Positions 27,737-37,995 of a DNA stretch of 64,000 nucleotides are shown here, piece after piece; position 1 is the first letter of the stretch; each line of letters opens with the position of its first letter. The notes beneath the pieces were generated by a model. That model saw only the letters and a list, made by a program, of their open reading frames with translations, was not told the origin of the DNA and did not search any database. The DNA is taken from assembly GCA_965214235.1 (NCBI GenBank), contig CBDCBH010000003.1, positions 2,170,001-2,234,000 on the forward strand, read 5' to 3'. The translations under genes and the position numbers were made by a program. The stretch comes from Ilyomonas sp965214235 (GTDB lineage: Bacteria > Bacteroidota > Bacteroidia > Chitinophagales > Chitinophagaceae).

Positions 27737-29800
27737 TTATTCCTTTGTTTTTTGCAGCAGATATTGATAAATGGCAATTTGCGAGCGCACTTTTTTATCA
27801 GGGTTTCCTTCTACATATTCGTTACGCAAGCCATCATTCAGGTTGCGGGCTTTTACGTTATCACTTAACTGAATGTTGATGATGTCTTTTATTTCCTGCC
27901 GTAAAATTTTATCATTTACAGGCACGGCAACTTCCACACGGTGATCTAAATTTCTTACCATCCAATCGGCAGAAGAAAGGTATATTTTTTCTTTGCCGCC
28001 ATTACCGAACATATACAATCTTGCATGTTCTAAATATTGGTCAACAATACTAATTGCAGTGATGTGATATTTATGTTTTGAAGTATCGAAAGAAGCAGAG
28101 AAAATACCACGCACAATGCATTTCACGGTAACGCCGGCTGTTACCGCATCGTACAATTTGGTGATGAGTTTTTCATCGCTTAAGGAATTTAATTTTAAAG
28201 TGATGGAAGCTTTCTTTTTTGCTTTAGCTAATTTTATTTCTCGTTCCATCATACTCATCATTTGTTTGCGAATGCTTACCGGCGCTGTGATCAATGTTTT
28301 GCAGGCAGATAAAGGAGCCATTGTTTTTGGGTTTTCAAGAAAACGAAATACGCGGTTACTATCTGCCATAATCGCTTTGTTGGATGTAAGTAAACAGAAA
28401 TCAATATATACCATTGATGTTTTTTCATTTAAGTTGCCCGTGCTTACAAAACCATACTCTTTAACGTGCTTGCCGCTGCGTTTTTTTATCACACAAATTT
28501 TTGCATGCACCTTCATATTCTCCAATCCCACCAATACTTTCACGCCTTCATCTTCCAACCGTATTTTCCATTCCAAATTGGCTTCTTCGCTAAAACGCGC
28601 ACGCAGTTCCAGCACAACGGTTACTTCTTTTCCATTACGTGCCGCGTTGATTAGCGCGTTTACAATGGTTGAATTTTCAGCTAAGCGGTAAGCCGTTATT
28701 TTTATCGAGATCACATCGGGTTCTATCGCCGCTTCGCGAAGCAAATCAACAATGGTGCTGAAGGAATGATACGGAAAATACAGCATGATATCTTGCTGCT
28801 GAATTACATCCGTTACGCGCTGGCTTTGCTGCAAAGCCGGATGCGTAAACGGCTGAATGCGCACGCTGCTGCGGGCGGGAAACACATCGGGGAAGTCCAT
28901 AAAATGCCGGAAATTATGAATGCGACCGCCAGGTATCATGTTATCGCGTTTGGTAAGATGCAAACGTTGGATAAGGTACTCCAGCATGCCGCTGTCCATC
29001 TCTTTATCATACACAAAACGCGTGGGTTTTCCTTTGCGCCGGTTGCGGATTCCCTTCTCAATTTTTTGTACGAAGGAAGAAGATAAATCAGTATCTAAAT
29101 CTATCTCTGCATCTTTTGTAATTTTAAAAATGTGCGCATCGTAACGTTCATAATTAAAGTAAGAAAAGATATAAGGCAAATTAAAACGAATAACGTCTTC
29201 CAGTAAAATGATGTATTTTTTTCCGCCTTTGGAAGGCAGTAAAACAAAACGTCCCAGCACGCGTGAAGGCACTTCTATCAACGCATATTTTTGTGTGTAA
29301 GCGGATGAAGCATTGCTCATTACCACGCCAAGATAAATGCTCTTTTCGCGCAGGTAGGGCAGTTGCGGCACATCTTCAATTAATAGCGGAATGATGTTGG
29401 AGCGTACCTTATCTACAAAGTATTTTTTCACCCATTCTTTCTGGTCATCTTCGAGATGTTCTTCATCTACCAAAAAAATATTTTGCTCCTGCATTTCTAT
29501 GTTAATGCCTTTCCAGATTCTGTCGAACTCGCTTTGCTGTTTTAAAACGGTAAGCTGTATTTCATCAAGCACCGCCTGCGGATTGGTTTCCAAATGCATG
29601 TTTGTTTTTTTATTACCAAACTCAACCATGCGTTTTAAGGTGGCTACGCGAACGCGGAAAAACTCATCCAGGTTGTTGGAAAAAATACCGAGGAAACGAA
29701 TCCTGTCTTTTAAAAAAACGGTTTTGTCAGCCGCTTCCTGCAATACTCTTGCATTAAAAGAAAGCCAGCTAACATCGCGCGGAAGAAATTTTTTTTTCAT
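27737..29800 (-). CDS. ppk1: Polyphosphate kinase 1
   Basis: This 687-residue protein has the full length of PPK1. It contains the N-terminal domain (SWLSFNARVLQEA, FLGIFSNNLDEFFRVR), the head domain (about 115-310), and two phospholipase-D-like C-terminal domains. The autophosphorylated histidine is predicted at H432 in NMKVHAKICV, with STGNLNE just after it and the second conserved His in QYLEHARLYMF. It reversibly transfers the ATP gamma-phosphate to polyphosphate, supporting phosphate storage and stress responses. It is a single gene with no visible partner such as ppx nearby. Confidence 0.96.
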   Translation of the reverse strand: MKKKFLPRDVSWLSFNARVLQEAADKTVFLKDRIRFLGIFSNNLDEFFRVRVATLKRMVEFGNKKTNMHLETNPQAVLDEIQLTVLKQQSEFDRIWKGINIEMQEQNIFLVDEEHLEDDQKEWVKKYFVDKVRSNIIPLLIEDVPQLPYLREKSIYLGVVMSNASSAYTQKYALIEVPSRVLGRFVLLPSKGGKKYIILLEDVIRFNLPYIFSYFNYERYDAHIFKITKDAEIDLDTDLSSSFVQKIEKGIRNRRKGKPTRFVYDKEMDSGMLEYLIQRLHLTKRDNMIPGGRIHNFRHFMDFPDVFPARSSVRIQPFTHPALQQSQRVTDVIQQQDIMLYFPYHSFSTIVDLLREAAIEPDVISIKITAYRLAENSTIVNALINAARNGKEVTVVLELRARFSEEANLEWKIRLEDEGVKVLVGLENMKVHAKICVIKKRSGKHVKEYGFVSTGNLNEKTSMVYIDFCLLTSNKAIMADSNRVFRFLENPKTMAPLSACKTLITAPVSIRKQMMSMMEREIKLAKAKKKASITLKLNSLSDEKLITKLYDAVTAGVTVKCIVRGIFSASFDTSKHKYHITAISIVDQYLEHARLYMFGNGGKEKIYLSSADWMVRNLDHRVEVAVPVNDKILRQEIKDIINIQLSDNVKARNLNDGLRNEYVEGNPDKKVRSQIAIYQYLLQKTKE

Positions 29801-30019
29801 AGCATCAATTTATCGAAGCATAGGCAGCAAATATGATGAAAAGAATGGAGAACAAGTAAACAAGAGACAAGAATGCACTTCAAAAAAAGAAGAATTTATA
29901 GGGTATAAAAAATAGAGTAAAAACAAAACATACGCAGGAAACAAACTTTTCCTATCCACATTTCCCCTTTTTGTCGCAACATTCTTACATTACAATCAGA
30001 AGCCGTTTATTTTTACACA

Positions 30020-31063
30020 ATGGCTATCACGTGGTACAAAAGAAAATGGGTAACAATATTGCTTCATGCGGCTGTATGGCAGCTGCTGTTTTTGTTTCCC
30101 CTTTTGTTGCAGCAATCGGTTCACGATGCTCATCCAAAGCATGTGGAAGTTGACAGAAATTTGTTTGTTTACCTTTCTTTTTTTACCGATATATTGTGGG
30201 TAGCTTTGTTTTATCTCAATGCCATTGTGCTCATTCCAAAATTGGTTTACAAACGAAAGTTTCTTTTTTATGTGCTTCTGCAAATATTAATTGTAGCCGC
30301 TTTTATTTTGTTTCAATGGATGTTTTTTACATTTGTTATTCAGCAGATGAGCTTCTCATTGTCTAATTTTTTTCTGTTCAACATCTTTCCTTATTTATTC
30401 ATTTTAGCTTGCAGCACAGCGTACCGGATGATACAGGACAGGATGAAAACGGAGCAGCTTTCGCAGGAGCGCGTAACCGAAACTTTAAAAACCGAACTCT
30501 CTTTTTTGCGCTCGCAGGTGAACCCGCATTTTATGTTCAACGTGCTGAACAACATGGTAGCTTTGGCAAGAAAAAAATCGGATTTGCTGGAGCCGTCGTT
30601 GATACAACTTTCATCGCTGCTGCGCTACATGTTGTACGAAACTGATGAAGACAAAGTGCCGCTGCAAAAAGAAGTAGAGTACCTGAATAGTTATATTGAT
30701 TTACAAAAGCAACGCTTTGGTAAAAAACTAATAGTAAACATGGATGTTGAGATAAGCGAAAACAGTTATGAAATTGAGCCAATGCTGTTAATTCCCTTTG
30801 TTGAAAATGCTTTTAAACATGGTACCGGCATGATAGAAGAACCGGTAATAAACATTCAACTAAAAGCTTGCAATAAGCAAGTATATTTTTCGGTAGAGAA
30901 CAAATTCAATGGTGCAAGTAAGGAAGTAAAAGATAAAACATCGGGCATTGGGTTAACCAATGTAAAACGGCGTTTAAATTTGTTGTACGGCAACCATCAT
31001 ACCTTGCATATAAAAAACGAAAACGGCTGGTTTGTAACTTCACTCCAACTTCATTTACCATAA
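30020..31063 (+). CDS. LytS/YehU-type sensor histidine kinase
   Basis: This 347-residue kinase has four N-terminal transmembrane helices (within about 10-135) and a short coiled linker. A His_kinase (PF06580) domain follows with H170 in the VNPHFMFNVLNN box. The ATP-binding domain carries PFVENAFKHGTG and a GIGLTNVKRRL G-box. It has no obvious extracellular sensor domain, so the signal is unknown and may be sensed in the membrane. Its stop codon overlaps the next gene's start (TAATG), so it is translationally coupled to the LytTR regulator. Confidence 0.93.
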   Translation: MAITWYKRKWVTILLHAAVWQLLFLFPLLLQQSVHDAHPKHVEVDRNLFVYLSFFTDILWVALFYLNAIVLIPKLVYKRKFLFYVLLQILIVAAFILFQWMFFTFVIQQMSFSLSNFFLFNIFPYLFILACSTAYRMIQDRMKTEQLSQERVTETLKTELSFLRSQVNPHFMFNVLNNMVALARKKSDLLEPSLIQLSSLLRYMLYETDEDKVPLQKEVEYLNSYIDLQKQRFGKKLIVNMDVEISENSYEIEPMLLIPFVENAFKHGTGMIEEPVINIQLKACNKQVYFSVENKFNGASKEVKDKTSGIGLTNVKRRLNLLYGNHHTLHIKNENGWFVTSLQLHLP

Positions 31064-31770
31064 TGCTTCGCTGCCTTGCCATAGACGATGAGCCGCTTGC
31101 GCTGGAACTGCTGGAAGACAACATCAGCACCGTTCCGTATTTGCAATTGGTAGCATCGTGCTCAAATCCTTTGGAAGCTATGAAAGTACTGAAAGAGCAG
31201 CCGGTTGATTTGATTTTTCTCGATATTCAAATGCCGGGTTTAACGGGCTTGCAATTCATTCAAAGCCTGGCGCAAAAACCAATGTTTATCCTCATTACAG
31301 CGTACGAAAAATATGCGCTGGATAGTTATAGTTTAGATGTGGTGGATTACCTTGTAAAACCGGTTTCGTTAGAGCGTTTTATAAAAGCCTGCAACAAAGC
31401 GTGGGAGCTTTTTGGATTAAAAACAAAGGGTGTAAATGCAGTAAAAGAAAACGTGCCTGATTATATTTTTGTAAACGTAGAATATAGTTTAGTAAAGGTT
31501 GTTGTTTCTAATATTGTTTGGATTGAAGGCTTGAAAGATTATATTAAAATTCATCTTCACGATACTACTAAACCCATTGTTACGCGGATGAACATGAAAG
31601 CGATGGAAGATGATTTGCCCAATTCCAAATTTATACGCATTCATAAGTCGTACATCGTTTCTGTTGATTACATTACAACTGTTAGAAAAAGCAGCGTTTT
31701 TATTAAAGATTTAGAGTTGCCGGTTGGCGAAAATTATCGCGATGCGGTAGCTGCTTTAACGGGACGATGA
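31063..31770 (+). CDS. LytTR-family response regulator
   Basis: This 235-residue regulator has an N-terminal receiver (acidic pocket D8-D9, phospho-acceptor D54 in FLDIQMPG, conserved Lys in YLVKPVSLERF) and a C-terminal LytTR DNA-binding domain (about 140-235; IVWIEGLKDYIKIHL, KFIRIHKSYIV). It pairs with the upstream kinase. Targets are unknown, but the outer-membrane receptor that starts 100 bases downstream on the same strand is a natural candidate. Confidence 0.94.
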   Translation: MLRCLAIDDEPLALELLEDNISTVPYLQLVASCSNPLEAMKVLKEQPVDLIFLDIQMPGLTGLQFIQSLAQKPMFILITAYEKYALDSYSLDVVDYLVKPVSLERFIKACNKAWELFGLKTKGVNAVKENVPDYIFVNVEYSLVKVVVSNIVWIEGLKDYIKIHLHDTTKPIVTRMNMKAMEDDLPNSKFIRIHKSYIVSVDYITTVRKSSVFIKDLELPVGENYRDAVAALTGR

Positions 31771-31844
31771 ATAAAGAATGTTGTTTTTGTCGCAACATTT
31801 CCGGCACTTGTATCATTTGCCAAAATATCACTTCATTGCACAAA

Positions 31845-31852
31845 TAGCTTTG
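31845..31852 (+). promoter_or_regulatory. Possible -7 promoter element for downstream receptor gene
   Basis: TAGCTTTG fits TAnnTTTG and lies 19 bases before the receptor start at 31871. No TTG is found 19-21 bases upstream, so the call is tentative. Confidence 0.3.
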
Positions 31853-31870
31853 CCTTCATAAATTATTTTT

Positions 31871-32584
31871 ATGAAGCGGTTCTTACTCACAGCCATCACC
31901 TTTTTGTTTTGCATCAGTTTGTTTGCCCAGTTTCCGGGCGGCGGAATGCCAATGAAACAAATGCCTGATCTCGGACATTTGTCTGGTAAATTAATTGATA
32001 GCATGAGCAAGCCAATAGCCGGCGCATCGGTGATGATTTTACAAACCAAATTCGACACCACAACAAAGAAAACAAAGGATGTTTTACTAAAAGGAATGGC
32101 TACCGACAGCAAAGGTGAATTTAGTGTGGAAGACTTGCCATTGATAGGCGTGAAAATAAAAATATCGGCTACCGGCTTCAAAGAAATGGAGCAAAAAATA
32201 ATGTTCTTAGATCCATCAAAAATGCCGAAGCCGGGGCAGGCGCCAGCACAAGGAACCATGTCTGCGATGCCAACATCTTTCGATAAAGATTTAGGTAAAA
32301 TAGAATTAAAAACCGATGCTGCACAATTAGGAAATGTAACCGTTACTACTACCACATCAGCCTTAAAAATGGATATAGATAAAAAGGTGTTTAATGTAGA
32401 AAAAAACATTGTAAGCGCCGGCGGAACGGCAGTTGATGTAATGCGTAATGTGCCTTCTATACAAGTGGATATTGATGGCAATGTAAAGCTGCGCAATGCA
32501 CGCCGCAGATTTATGTGGATGGAAGACCTACTACATTATCGTTGGATCAAATACCTGCCGATGCCATTCAAAGCGTGGAAGTGA
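31871..32584 (+). CDS. Outer-membrane beta-barrel receptor, N-terminal part (frameshifted)
   Basis: This part has a signal peptide (cleavage near LFAQ), a CarboxypepD_reg-like domain (about 38-110, LSGKLIDSMSKPIAGASV) and the start of a plug domain (AGGTAVDVMRNVPSIQVDIDG). The frame is correct to about LRNA (32500). The text that should follow, PQIYVDGRPTTLSL, is in the next frame, so one base is missing near 32500-32501 and the reading frame runs out at 32584. Joined with 32515-34482 it makes an OMP_b-brl_3-type receptor of about 870 residues. It follows the LytS/LytTR pair by 100 bases. Confidence 0.87.
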   Translation: MKRFLLTAITFLFCISLFAQFPGGGMPMKQMPDLGHLSGKLIDSMSKPIAGASVMILQTKFDTTTKKTKDVLLKGMATDSKGEFSVEDLPLIGVKIKISATGFKEMEQKIMFLDPSKMPKPGQAPAQGTMSAMPTSFDKDLGKIELKTDAAQLGNVTVTTTTSALKMDIDKKVFNVEKNIVSAGGTAVDVMRNVPSIQVDIDGNVKLRNARRRFMWMEDLLHYRWIKYLPMPFKAWK

Positions 32585-34482
32585 TTACCAATCCTTCTGC
32601 AAAATATGATGCATCGGGCGGCAATGCGGGCATCTTAAACATCGTCTTAAAAAAGAATAAAAAAACAGGATATAATGGTAACGTAATGGCGGGTGTGGAT
32701 AGCCACGGCGGCACAAACGGCGGCGGTAATTTTAGTTTGCGCCAAGGCAAAATTAATTTCAGTGCGGCTACTATGGTGAACCTCATGCGAAACAAAACCA
32801 CAGGCACAACCGACCGTTTAAATTTGGGCGATACACAAACGCATGTATTTCAAAACAACCTCAATAAAACGCATGGGGGTTTTTTGTTTGGCAAAGTGGG
32901 ATTGGATTATTTTGTAACCAATAAAACTACATTGTCTTTATCTGCCATTAAAGTGCATGGCGAATTTAAGCCCAACGAGACGATAGATAGTAACACCGAT
33001 AGTTTGTTTACCAATGGCGATTTAAAAAGCAGTTACAGCCAGCGTTTGTCCAACAGCAGCCGTACGTTTAATGCAAACGGTTTGCAGGGCGGCGTTGTTC
33101 ATAATTTTAAAAAAGAAGGCGAGCAATGGACGGCTGACGGCAACTTTTTTTCGGGTAAAAACAACAGCGATGCGGTGTACACTACTCATTATTTTTCCGG
33201 CAGCACCATTAGCGGAACCGGCTTGCAGCGTGTACTTGGTGATGGTACCAATCAATTTTTAACGGTACAAACCGATTATGCAAACCCTCTTACTGCGAAC
33301 ACAAAACTTGAAACCGGTTTGCGGGCGCAATTGCGCAACACAACCAGTGATAATGAAACTTACGTTGGGCCATCCGCTGATCAGTTTACCAAGGTATCGA
33401 CAGGAACAACCAATTATAAAAACCACGACAATGTGTATGCGGCTTATGTGAGCATGAAAAGCACCATTAAAGATTTTGGCTACCAGGTTGGCTTGCGTGC
33501 CGAAAGCTCCGATTATAAAGGCGAGTTAACCAACACAGGCGAAGTGTTTAAAAACAACTACCCGGTAAGCTTATTTCCATCCCTCTTTTTAAGTCAAAAA
33601 TTAAAGAACAAACAAGAGGTGCAGGCAAGTTTTACGCGTCGCATCAACCGCCCGAATTTCTTTCAACTCATTCCTTATACCGATTACACCGATAGCCTGA
33701 ATATTACAAAAGGAAATCCCGATTTAAAGCCTGAATTTACCAACTCGTTTGAAATGAGCTATGGCAAAACTTTCAAAGGCAACAACTATATGTTAGCTTC
33801 GGTTTATTATAAGCATACCACCAATTTAATCACTCGTTATTTAGAGCAGGGCGAGAACCCTGCAACGGGTAAAACAGATATTATAAATACTTACGTCAAT
33901 GCAAACTCAAGCTACTCGTACGGTGCTGAATTTACCTCTGTAAATTACTTTACCAAATGGTGGAATGTTACCACAAACATCAACGTTTACAATTCAAAAA
34001 TTAATACCGATAACATTAGCAACGCCATCACGCAAAACGCGTTGTGGAGCTGGTTTGGAAAGGTGAATAACAACTTTACCTTACCGTATAATTTTACTAT
34101 ACAGCTTTCGGGCGATTATCAAAGCAAAACCAACTTGCCTGTGAACACCGGTTCCGGTCAGCCCGGCCCGCCATCCATGCAGGCGCAGTCATCTTCACAA
34201 GGTTATATCCGTTCGTTCTGGGGTGTTGATGCAGCGGTAAGAAAGACATTTTTAAAAGATAACAAAGCTACTGTGAGCCTGAGCATCAGTGATATTTTCA
34301 GAACACGCAAGCAGGATCAATACTCGTACAGCCAATTTTTTGTACAGGATTATTATCGTTTGAACAATCCACAATTGGTAAGGCTAAACTTCTCGTATCG
34401 GTTTGGTAAAATGGATGTATCGTTGTTTAAAAGAACCAAGCAATCATCGGGTATGTCCGATGCAACTTCAGGTATGCAGTAA
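32515..34482 (+). CDS. Outer-membrane beta-barrel receptor, C-terminal part
   Basis: This is the continuation of the split receptor: the end of the plug (DAIQSVEVITNPSAKYDASGG, then NIVLKKNKK) and the large OMP_b-brl_3 barrel. Characteristic pieces are TRRINRPNFFQLIPYTDYTD and the KGNPDLKPEFTNSFEMSYGK motif near the middle. The nominal start Met is inside the plug and is not a true start. Substrate unknown. These receptors are often found near regulators in Bacteroidota and take part in uptake or envelope signalling. A terminator hairpin follows at 34511. Confidence 0.87.
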   Translation: MDGRPTTLSLDQIPADAIQSVEVITNPSAKYDASGGNAGILNIVLKKNKKTGYNGNVMAGVDSHGGTNGGGNFSLRQGKINFSAATMVNLMRNKTTGTTDRLNLGDTQTHVFQNNLNKTHGGFLFGKVGLDYFVTNKTTLSLSAIKVHGEFKPNETIDSNTDSLFTNGDLKSSYSQRLSNSSRTFNANGLQGGVVHNFKKEGEQWTADGNFFSGKNNSDAVYTTHYFSGSTISGTGLQRVLGDGTNQFLTVQTDYANPLTANTKLETGLRAQLRNTTSDNETYVGPSADQFTKVSTGTTNYKNHDNVYAAYVSMKSTIKDFGYQVGLRAESSDYKGELTNTGEVFKNNYPVSLFPSLFLSQKLKNKQEVQASFTRRINRPNFFQLIPYTDYTDSLNITKGNPDLKPEFTNSFEMSYGKTFKGNNYMLASVYYKHTTNLITRYLEQGENPATGKTDIINTYVNANSSYSYGAEFTSVNYFTKWWNVTTNINVYNSKINTDNISNAITQNALWSWFGKVNNNFTLPYNFTIQLSGDYQSKTNLPVNTGSGQPGPPSMQAQSSSQGYIRSFWGVDAAVRKTFLKDNKATVSLSISDIFRTRKQDQYSYSQFFVQDYYRLNNPQLVRLNFSYRFGKMDVSLFKRTKQSSGMSDATSGMQ

Positions 34483-34510
34483 CAGAAATCCGTCAGGAAT
34501 ATTAATATTA

Positions 34511-34545
34511 AAAAATAGCTTCTGTTTAAAACAGAGGCTATTTTT
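34511..34545 (+). terminator. Intrinsic terminator after receptor gene
   Basis: AAAAATAGCTTCTGTT pairs with AACAGAGGCTATTTTT (one G-T wobble) around a short AT loop and ends in a T-tract. It lies about 30 bases after the receptor stop. Confidence 0.8.
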
Positions 34546-34661
34546 ATGACAAAGGCAATTTTTGTTTATAAAATTCATATTTAAATAATTATCCCGTAAT
34601 AATTGATTAACATTGGTGTAAGATTTTTGTTCTCAATTACATTTTTAAAACACCTCTGTTT

Positions 34662-37600
34662 ATGAAGCACCACTACACACCTGTAAGAAGGCTGTTTATC
34701 TATTTCCTTCTCTTTATTTTACACTCAACTCTTCAGGCGCAAACCTTTTCTGTTCAAGGAAAAATTACTGATTCTGCTACCCAGCAACCGGTTGCAGGCG
34801 CTAGTATTTCCGTAGTAAATAAGAACGTATTTACAGCTACCAAAACGAATGGAACATTTTCTATTCAAGCGGCTGCGAATGATGAATTACTCATTACTTA
34901 CATTGGATACAGCAATAAAACGGTTGTTGCAGATGGTTCATTTTTAAATATACAAATTGCACCTACATCTACTGCGCTAAACGAAGTGGTGGTAACTGCA
35001 ACTGGCATTAAAAAAGAAGCCAAGCGCATAGGTTATGCAACGCAAACTATCAACGCTTCTCAATTCACACAAGCCCGCGAAGCCGACCCGGTTAATTCCT
35101 TAAAAGGAAATGTAGCTGGCTTAACCATTAATATCAACCAGGAAATCGGACACTCTGCTGATGTGATTATCCGTGGTGAGAATGATCCTAACGACCGTCC
35201 TATGTTCGTGGTGGATGGTGTGCCCATTAGTTCAGACACTTACAATCTAAATCCGGATGATATAGAAACCTTCACCGTACTGAAAGGACCTAATGCGGCT
35301 GCATTGTATGGTTTTCAGGGTAAAAACGGCGCCATTATCATCACTACAAAAAAAGGAACAAAAGATAAAAGAGGCTTCCAGGTAACTTTTAATTCCAGCA
35401 CACAGTTCAATAAAGGCTTTATTGCGTTGCCTAAATACCAGGATACTTACGGTCCGGGCGATAATGGTAAGTACGCATTTGGCGGTGGCGGCTCAAGCGG
35501 AGCTTCGTATTTTGGTAACGGTGCTGTGGGAGTAGGCGTAAATGATTATGACTACGATGTTTGGGGTCCGCAGTTCAGAGGTCAGTTGATACCGCAATAT
35601 GATGGCGCTTATACGCCTAATCAAACTTATACAACTACGTTTGCGGATAATAGTACCTATACCGGTAATGTTAAACCCACACCTTGGGTAGCCCGTGGTA
35701 GAGACAACCTGAAGAAATTTTTACAAACCGGTATTCTTTCTTCCAACAGTATTTCGGTGGCTTCTTCTACTGAAAAGAATGATGTGCGTCTTTCCATAGG
35801 CAATACTTATCAGCAAGGTATTGTACCAAACACAATGTTGAACAATGGCAACTTCACAGCCAGCGTGGTGCATCGCTTTAATAGCAAGCTAAGCGCTACC
35901 ACTTATTTTAATTATAGCAGGCAGTCATCGCCTAATGTGCCGGACGTAAACTATGGTCCTAACAGTATTATTTACAACATCATCATTTGGGGAGGTGCAG
36001 ACTGGGCGATCGGCGATATGCGCAATTACTGGCAACCCGGTAAAGTGGGGATTCAACAAAAATATGAAGAGTATTACCGCTACAACAACCCTTACTTTAT
36101 GAGTTATGAATGGTTGAGAGGTCATTATCAAAACAACGAATACGGTTATGTTTCTCTGAACTATAAAGCAAATAACAATCTTGAATTCATGTTCCGGCCC
36201 AGCATGACGGCTTATGATATGTTTAATTCTGAAAAATTACCTTATTCGGCGGGTGTATATGGCAGACCCTTACGCCAGGGCGATTATCGGGAAGACAGGC
36301 GGGCATTGTTTGAATCAAATGAAGAGTTCCAGGCTCGTTATCAAAAAAACGGTATTTTAAACTTTTTAGATGTTCAGGGTTTAGTAGGTGGCAATGTGAG
36401 AAACCTTGCATTTAATTCTGATTTCGAATCCACCAACTATCTGAATGTTCCGGGTATTTATTCTTTTTCAAATTCATTAAATCCGTTAACAGGTAGTAGC
36501 TTCAATTCAAAATTGCTGGTGTTAAGCGCTTACTATTCCGTTGACCTGGGATATAAAAGCTATATAACTGCTAACGTTACAGGACGGGTTGATAAATCAT
36601 CAAGTCTTCCGTCGAATACAAACAATTATTTTTACCCTTCTTTCAATTTAGCAACGGTAGTTTCCGAGTGGGTAAAACTGCCTAAAGTGATTTCATTCTT
36701 TAAATTAAGAGGATCTTATGCCGAAAGTAAAAGCGGCGGAACCAGCCCTCTTTTCTCTCCTAATGTTAGCTCAACACCCGCCTCAAATTATGGATACACC
36801 TGGTACTCACCCTATGGTGGACCGGCTTATCCATTTTCACAAACCTATACTCTGGCTCCTACTTATAGCAATCAAAATAGTGCTCAATATACTGATCAGA
36901 CTGTAAACCCTAATATTTTTACGGCTGACAGAAAAGCAACTGAATTTGGTGCAGATATTCGTTTTTTCAACAGCAAATTAGGGTTTGATATTACCCGTTA
37001 TCATTACCTCAACACTGGCATTGTAAACCAAGGTACTTCTTCCGCATCAGGCTATGCTTCTTATTTAACCAACGGAAACGGTTATACAAACGATGGATGG
37101 GAAGTGGTAATGAACGCACATCCTGTTACTACACGCAACGGCTTTAGCTGGAACGTTGTAGCCAACTTTTCTACCTACGTTAGAAAATGGGTAAACAATT
37201 CAAATCCTAATAATTACGAGCTAAATGGTAAAAGAATTGACCTTGTATATGGAAACGCTTTTGTAAGAACGCCCGATGGCAAGATGGTGATAGACCCAAG
37301 TTCAGGACTTTATTATCGCTTTTCCGACTTGGGCTCTTCCGCTCAAAAAATATTCGGGCATGCCGACCCTAACTGGCAGTGGGGTGTAGTGAACACATTC
37401 TCATATAAACACTTAGCCCTTCGCTTTCAGTTTGACGGTATTGTGGGCGGTGTGATGCAAGATTATGTAAGAAAGAAAACGCTGCAGGGTGGACGGCACA
37501 TTGAAAGCGCTACCGGTGCATTTGGTGCTGCAAGACCTTCTGACGAACAAAACGTAGCTGCTTACCTGGGACAAGGTGTTAATTTAAATGGTGCTCCGAT

Positions 37601-37967
37601 TGAGTTAGACCCGATTACTGGTGAAATTACGAATATGAAAGACCTTACGGAAGTAGCAAATACTACCAAAAGCCAGGTGCAGCCTTTTGTAACACGCATC
37701 GCTTCTATACCCGATTTGGATATTATCAAAAAGACTTATGTAAAGCTTCGCGAAGTAACACTTACCTATAATTTGGGCGATAACATTTTGGGTAAAAAAT
37801 CTTTTATCCGTACTGCCAGTGTTTCGTTTGTTGGCCGCAACTTGCTGTACTTTTTTCCTAATCGTTACAAGGATGTGGATGTTGACCAGTACACACAAGA
37901 TGGTGGCTCGGGTTTGCAAACTCCTACCACGCGCAGTTATGGTGTTAATCTAAATCTTAATTTCTAA
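34662..37967 (+). CDS. SusC/RagA-type TonB-linked outer-membrane protein
   Basis: This 1101-residue protein has a signal peptide (cleavage near LQAQ), a CarboxypepD_reg-like domain (about 29-110), a TonB plug with SusC signatures (FVVDGVPISSDTYNLNPDDIETFTVLKGPNAAALYG), and a long barrel ending in NLNF. With the SusD-like lipoprotein 28 bases downstream it would form an outer-membrane transporter with a lid. The usual cargo is oligosaccharides, peptides or other large nutrients. Its nearest downstream catabolic genes are phosphonate-type enzymes, so the cargo could be a phosphonate-containing molecule; this is inferred only from gene order. Confidence 0.95.
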   Translation: MKHHYTPVRRLFIYFLLFILHSTLQAQTFSVQGKITDSATQQPVAGASISVVNKNVFTATKTNGTFSIQAAANDELLITYIGYSNKTVVADGSFLNIQIAPTSTALNEVVVTATGIKKEAKRIGYATQTINASQFTQAREADPVNSLKGNVAGLTININQEIGHSADVIIRGENDPNDRPMFVVDGVPISSDTYNLNPDDIETFTVLKGPNAAALYGFQGKNGAIIITTKKGTKDKRGFQVTFNSSTQFNKGFIALPKYQDTYGPGDNGKYAFGGGGSSGASYFGNGAVGVGVNDYDYDVWGPQFRGQLIPQYDGAYTPNQTYTTTFADNSTYTGNVKPTPWVARGRDNLKKFLQTGILSSNSISVASSTEKNDVRLSIGNTYQQGIVPNTMLNNGNFTASVVHRFNSKLSATTYFNYSRQSSPNVPDVNYGPNSIIYNIIIWGGADWAIGDMRNYWQPGKVGIQQKYEEYYRYNNPYFMSYEWLRGHYQNNEYGYVSLNYKANNNLEFMFRPSMTAYDMFNSEKLPYSAGVYGRPLRQGDYREDRRALFESNEEFQARYQKNGILNFLDVQGLVGGNVRNLAFNSDFESTNYLNVPGIYSFSNSLNPLTGSSFNSKLLVLSAYYSVDLGYKSYITANVTGRVDKSSSLPSNTNNYFYPSFNLATVVSEWVKLPKVISFFKLRGSYAESKSGGTSPLFSPNVSSTPASNYGYTWYSPYGGPAYPFSQTYTLAPTYSNQNSAQYTDQTVNPNIFTADRKATEFGADIRFFNSKLGFDITRYHYLNTGIVNQGTSSASGYASYLTNGNGYTNDGWEVVMNAHPVTTRNGFSWNVVANFSTYVRKWVNNSNPNNYELNGKRIDLVYGNAFVRTPDGKMVIDPSSGLYYRFSDLGSSAQKIFGHADPNWQWGVVNTFSYKHLALRFQFDGIVGGVMQDYVRKKTLQGGRHIESATGAFGAARPSDEQNVAAYLGQGVNLNGAPIELDPITGEITNMKDLTEVANTTKSQVQPFVTRIASIPDLDIIKKTYVKLREVTLTYNLGDNILGKKSFIRTASVSFVGRNLLYFFPNRYKDVDVDQYTQDGGSGLQTPTTRSYGVNLNLNF

Positions 37968-37995
37968 AACAGGCTAACCACACAAAGTAAACAAC

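Noticed and set aside
28116..28691. 191-codon plus-strand frame
   Set aside because: It is antisense to the polyphosphate kinase catalytic region, which is strongly conserved on the minus strand.
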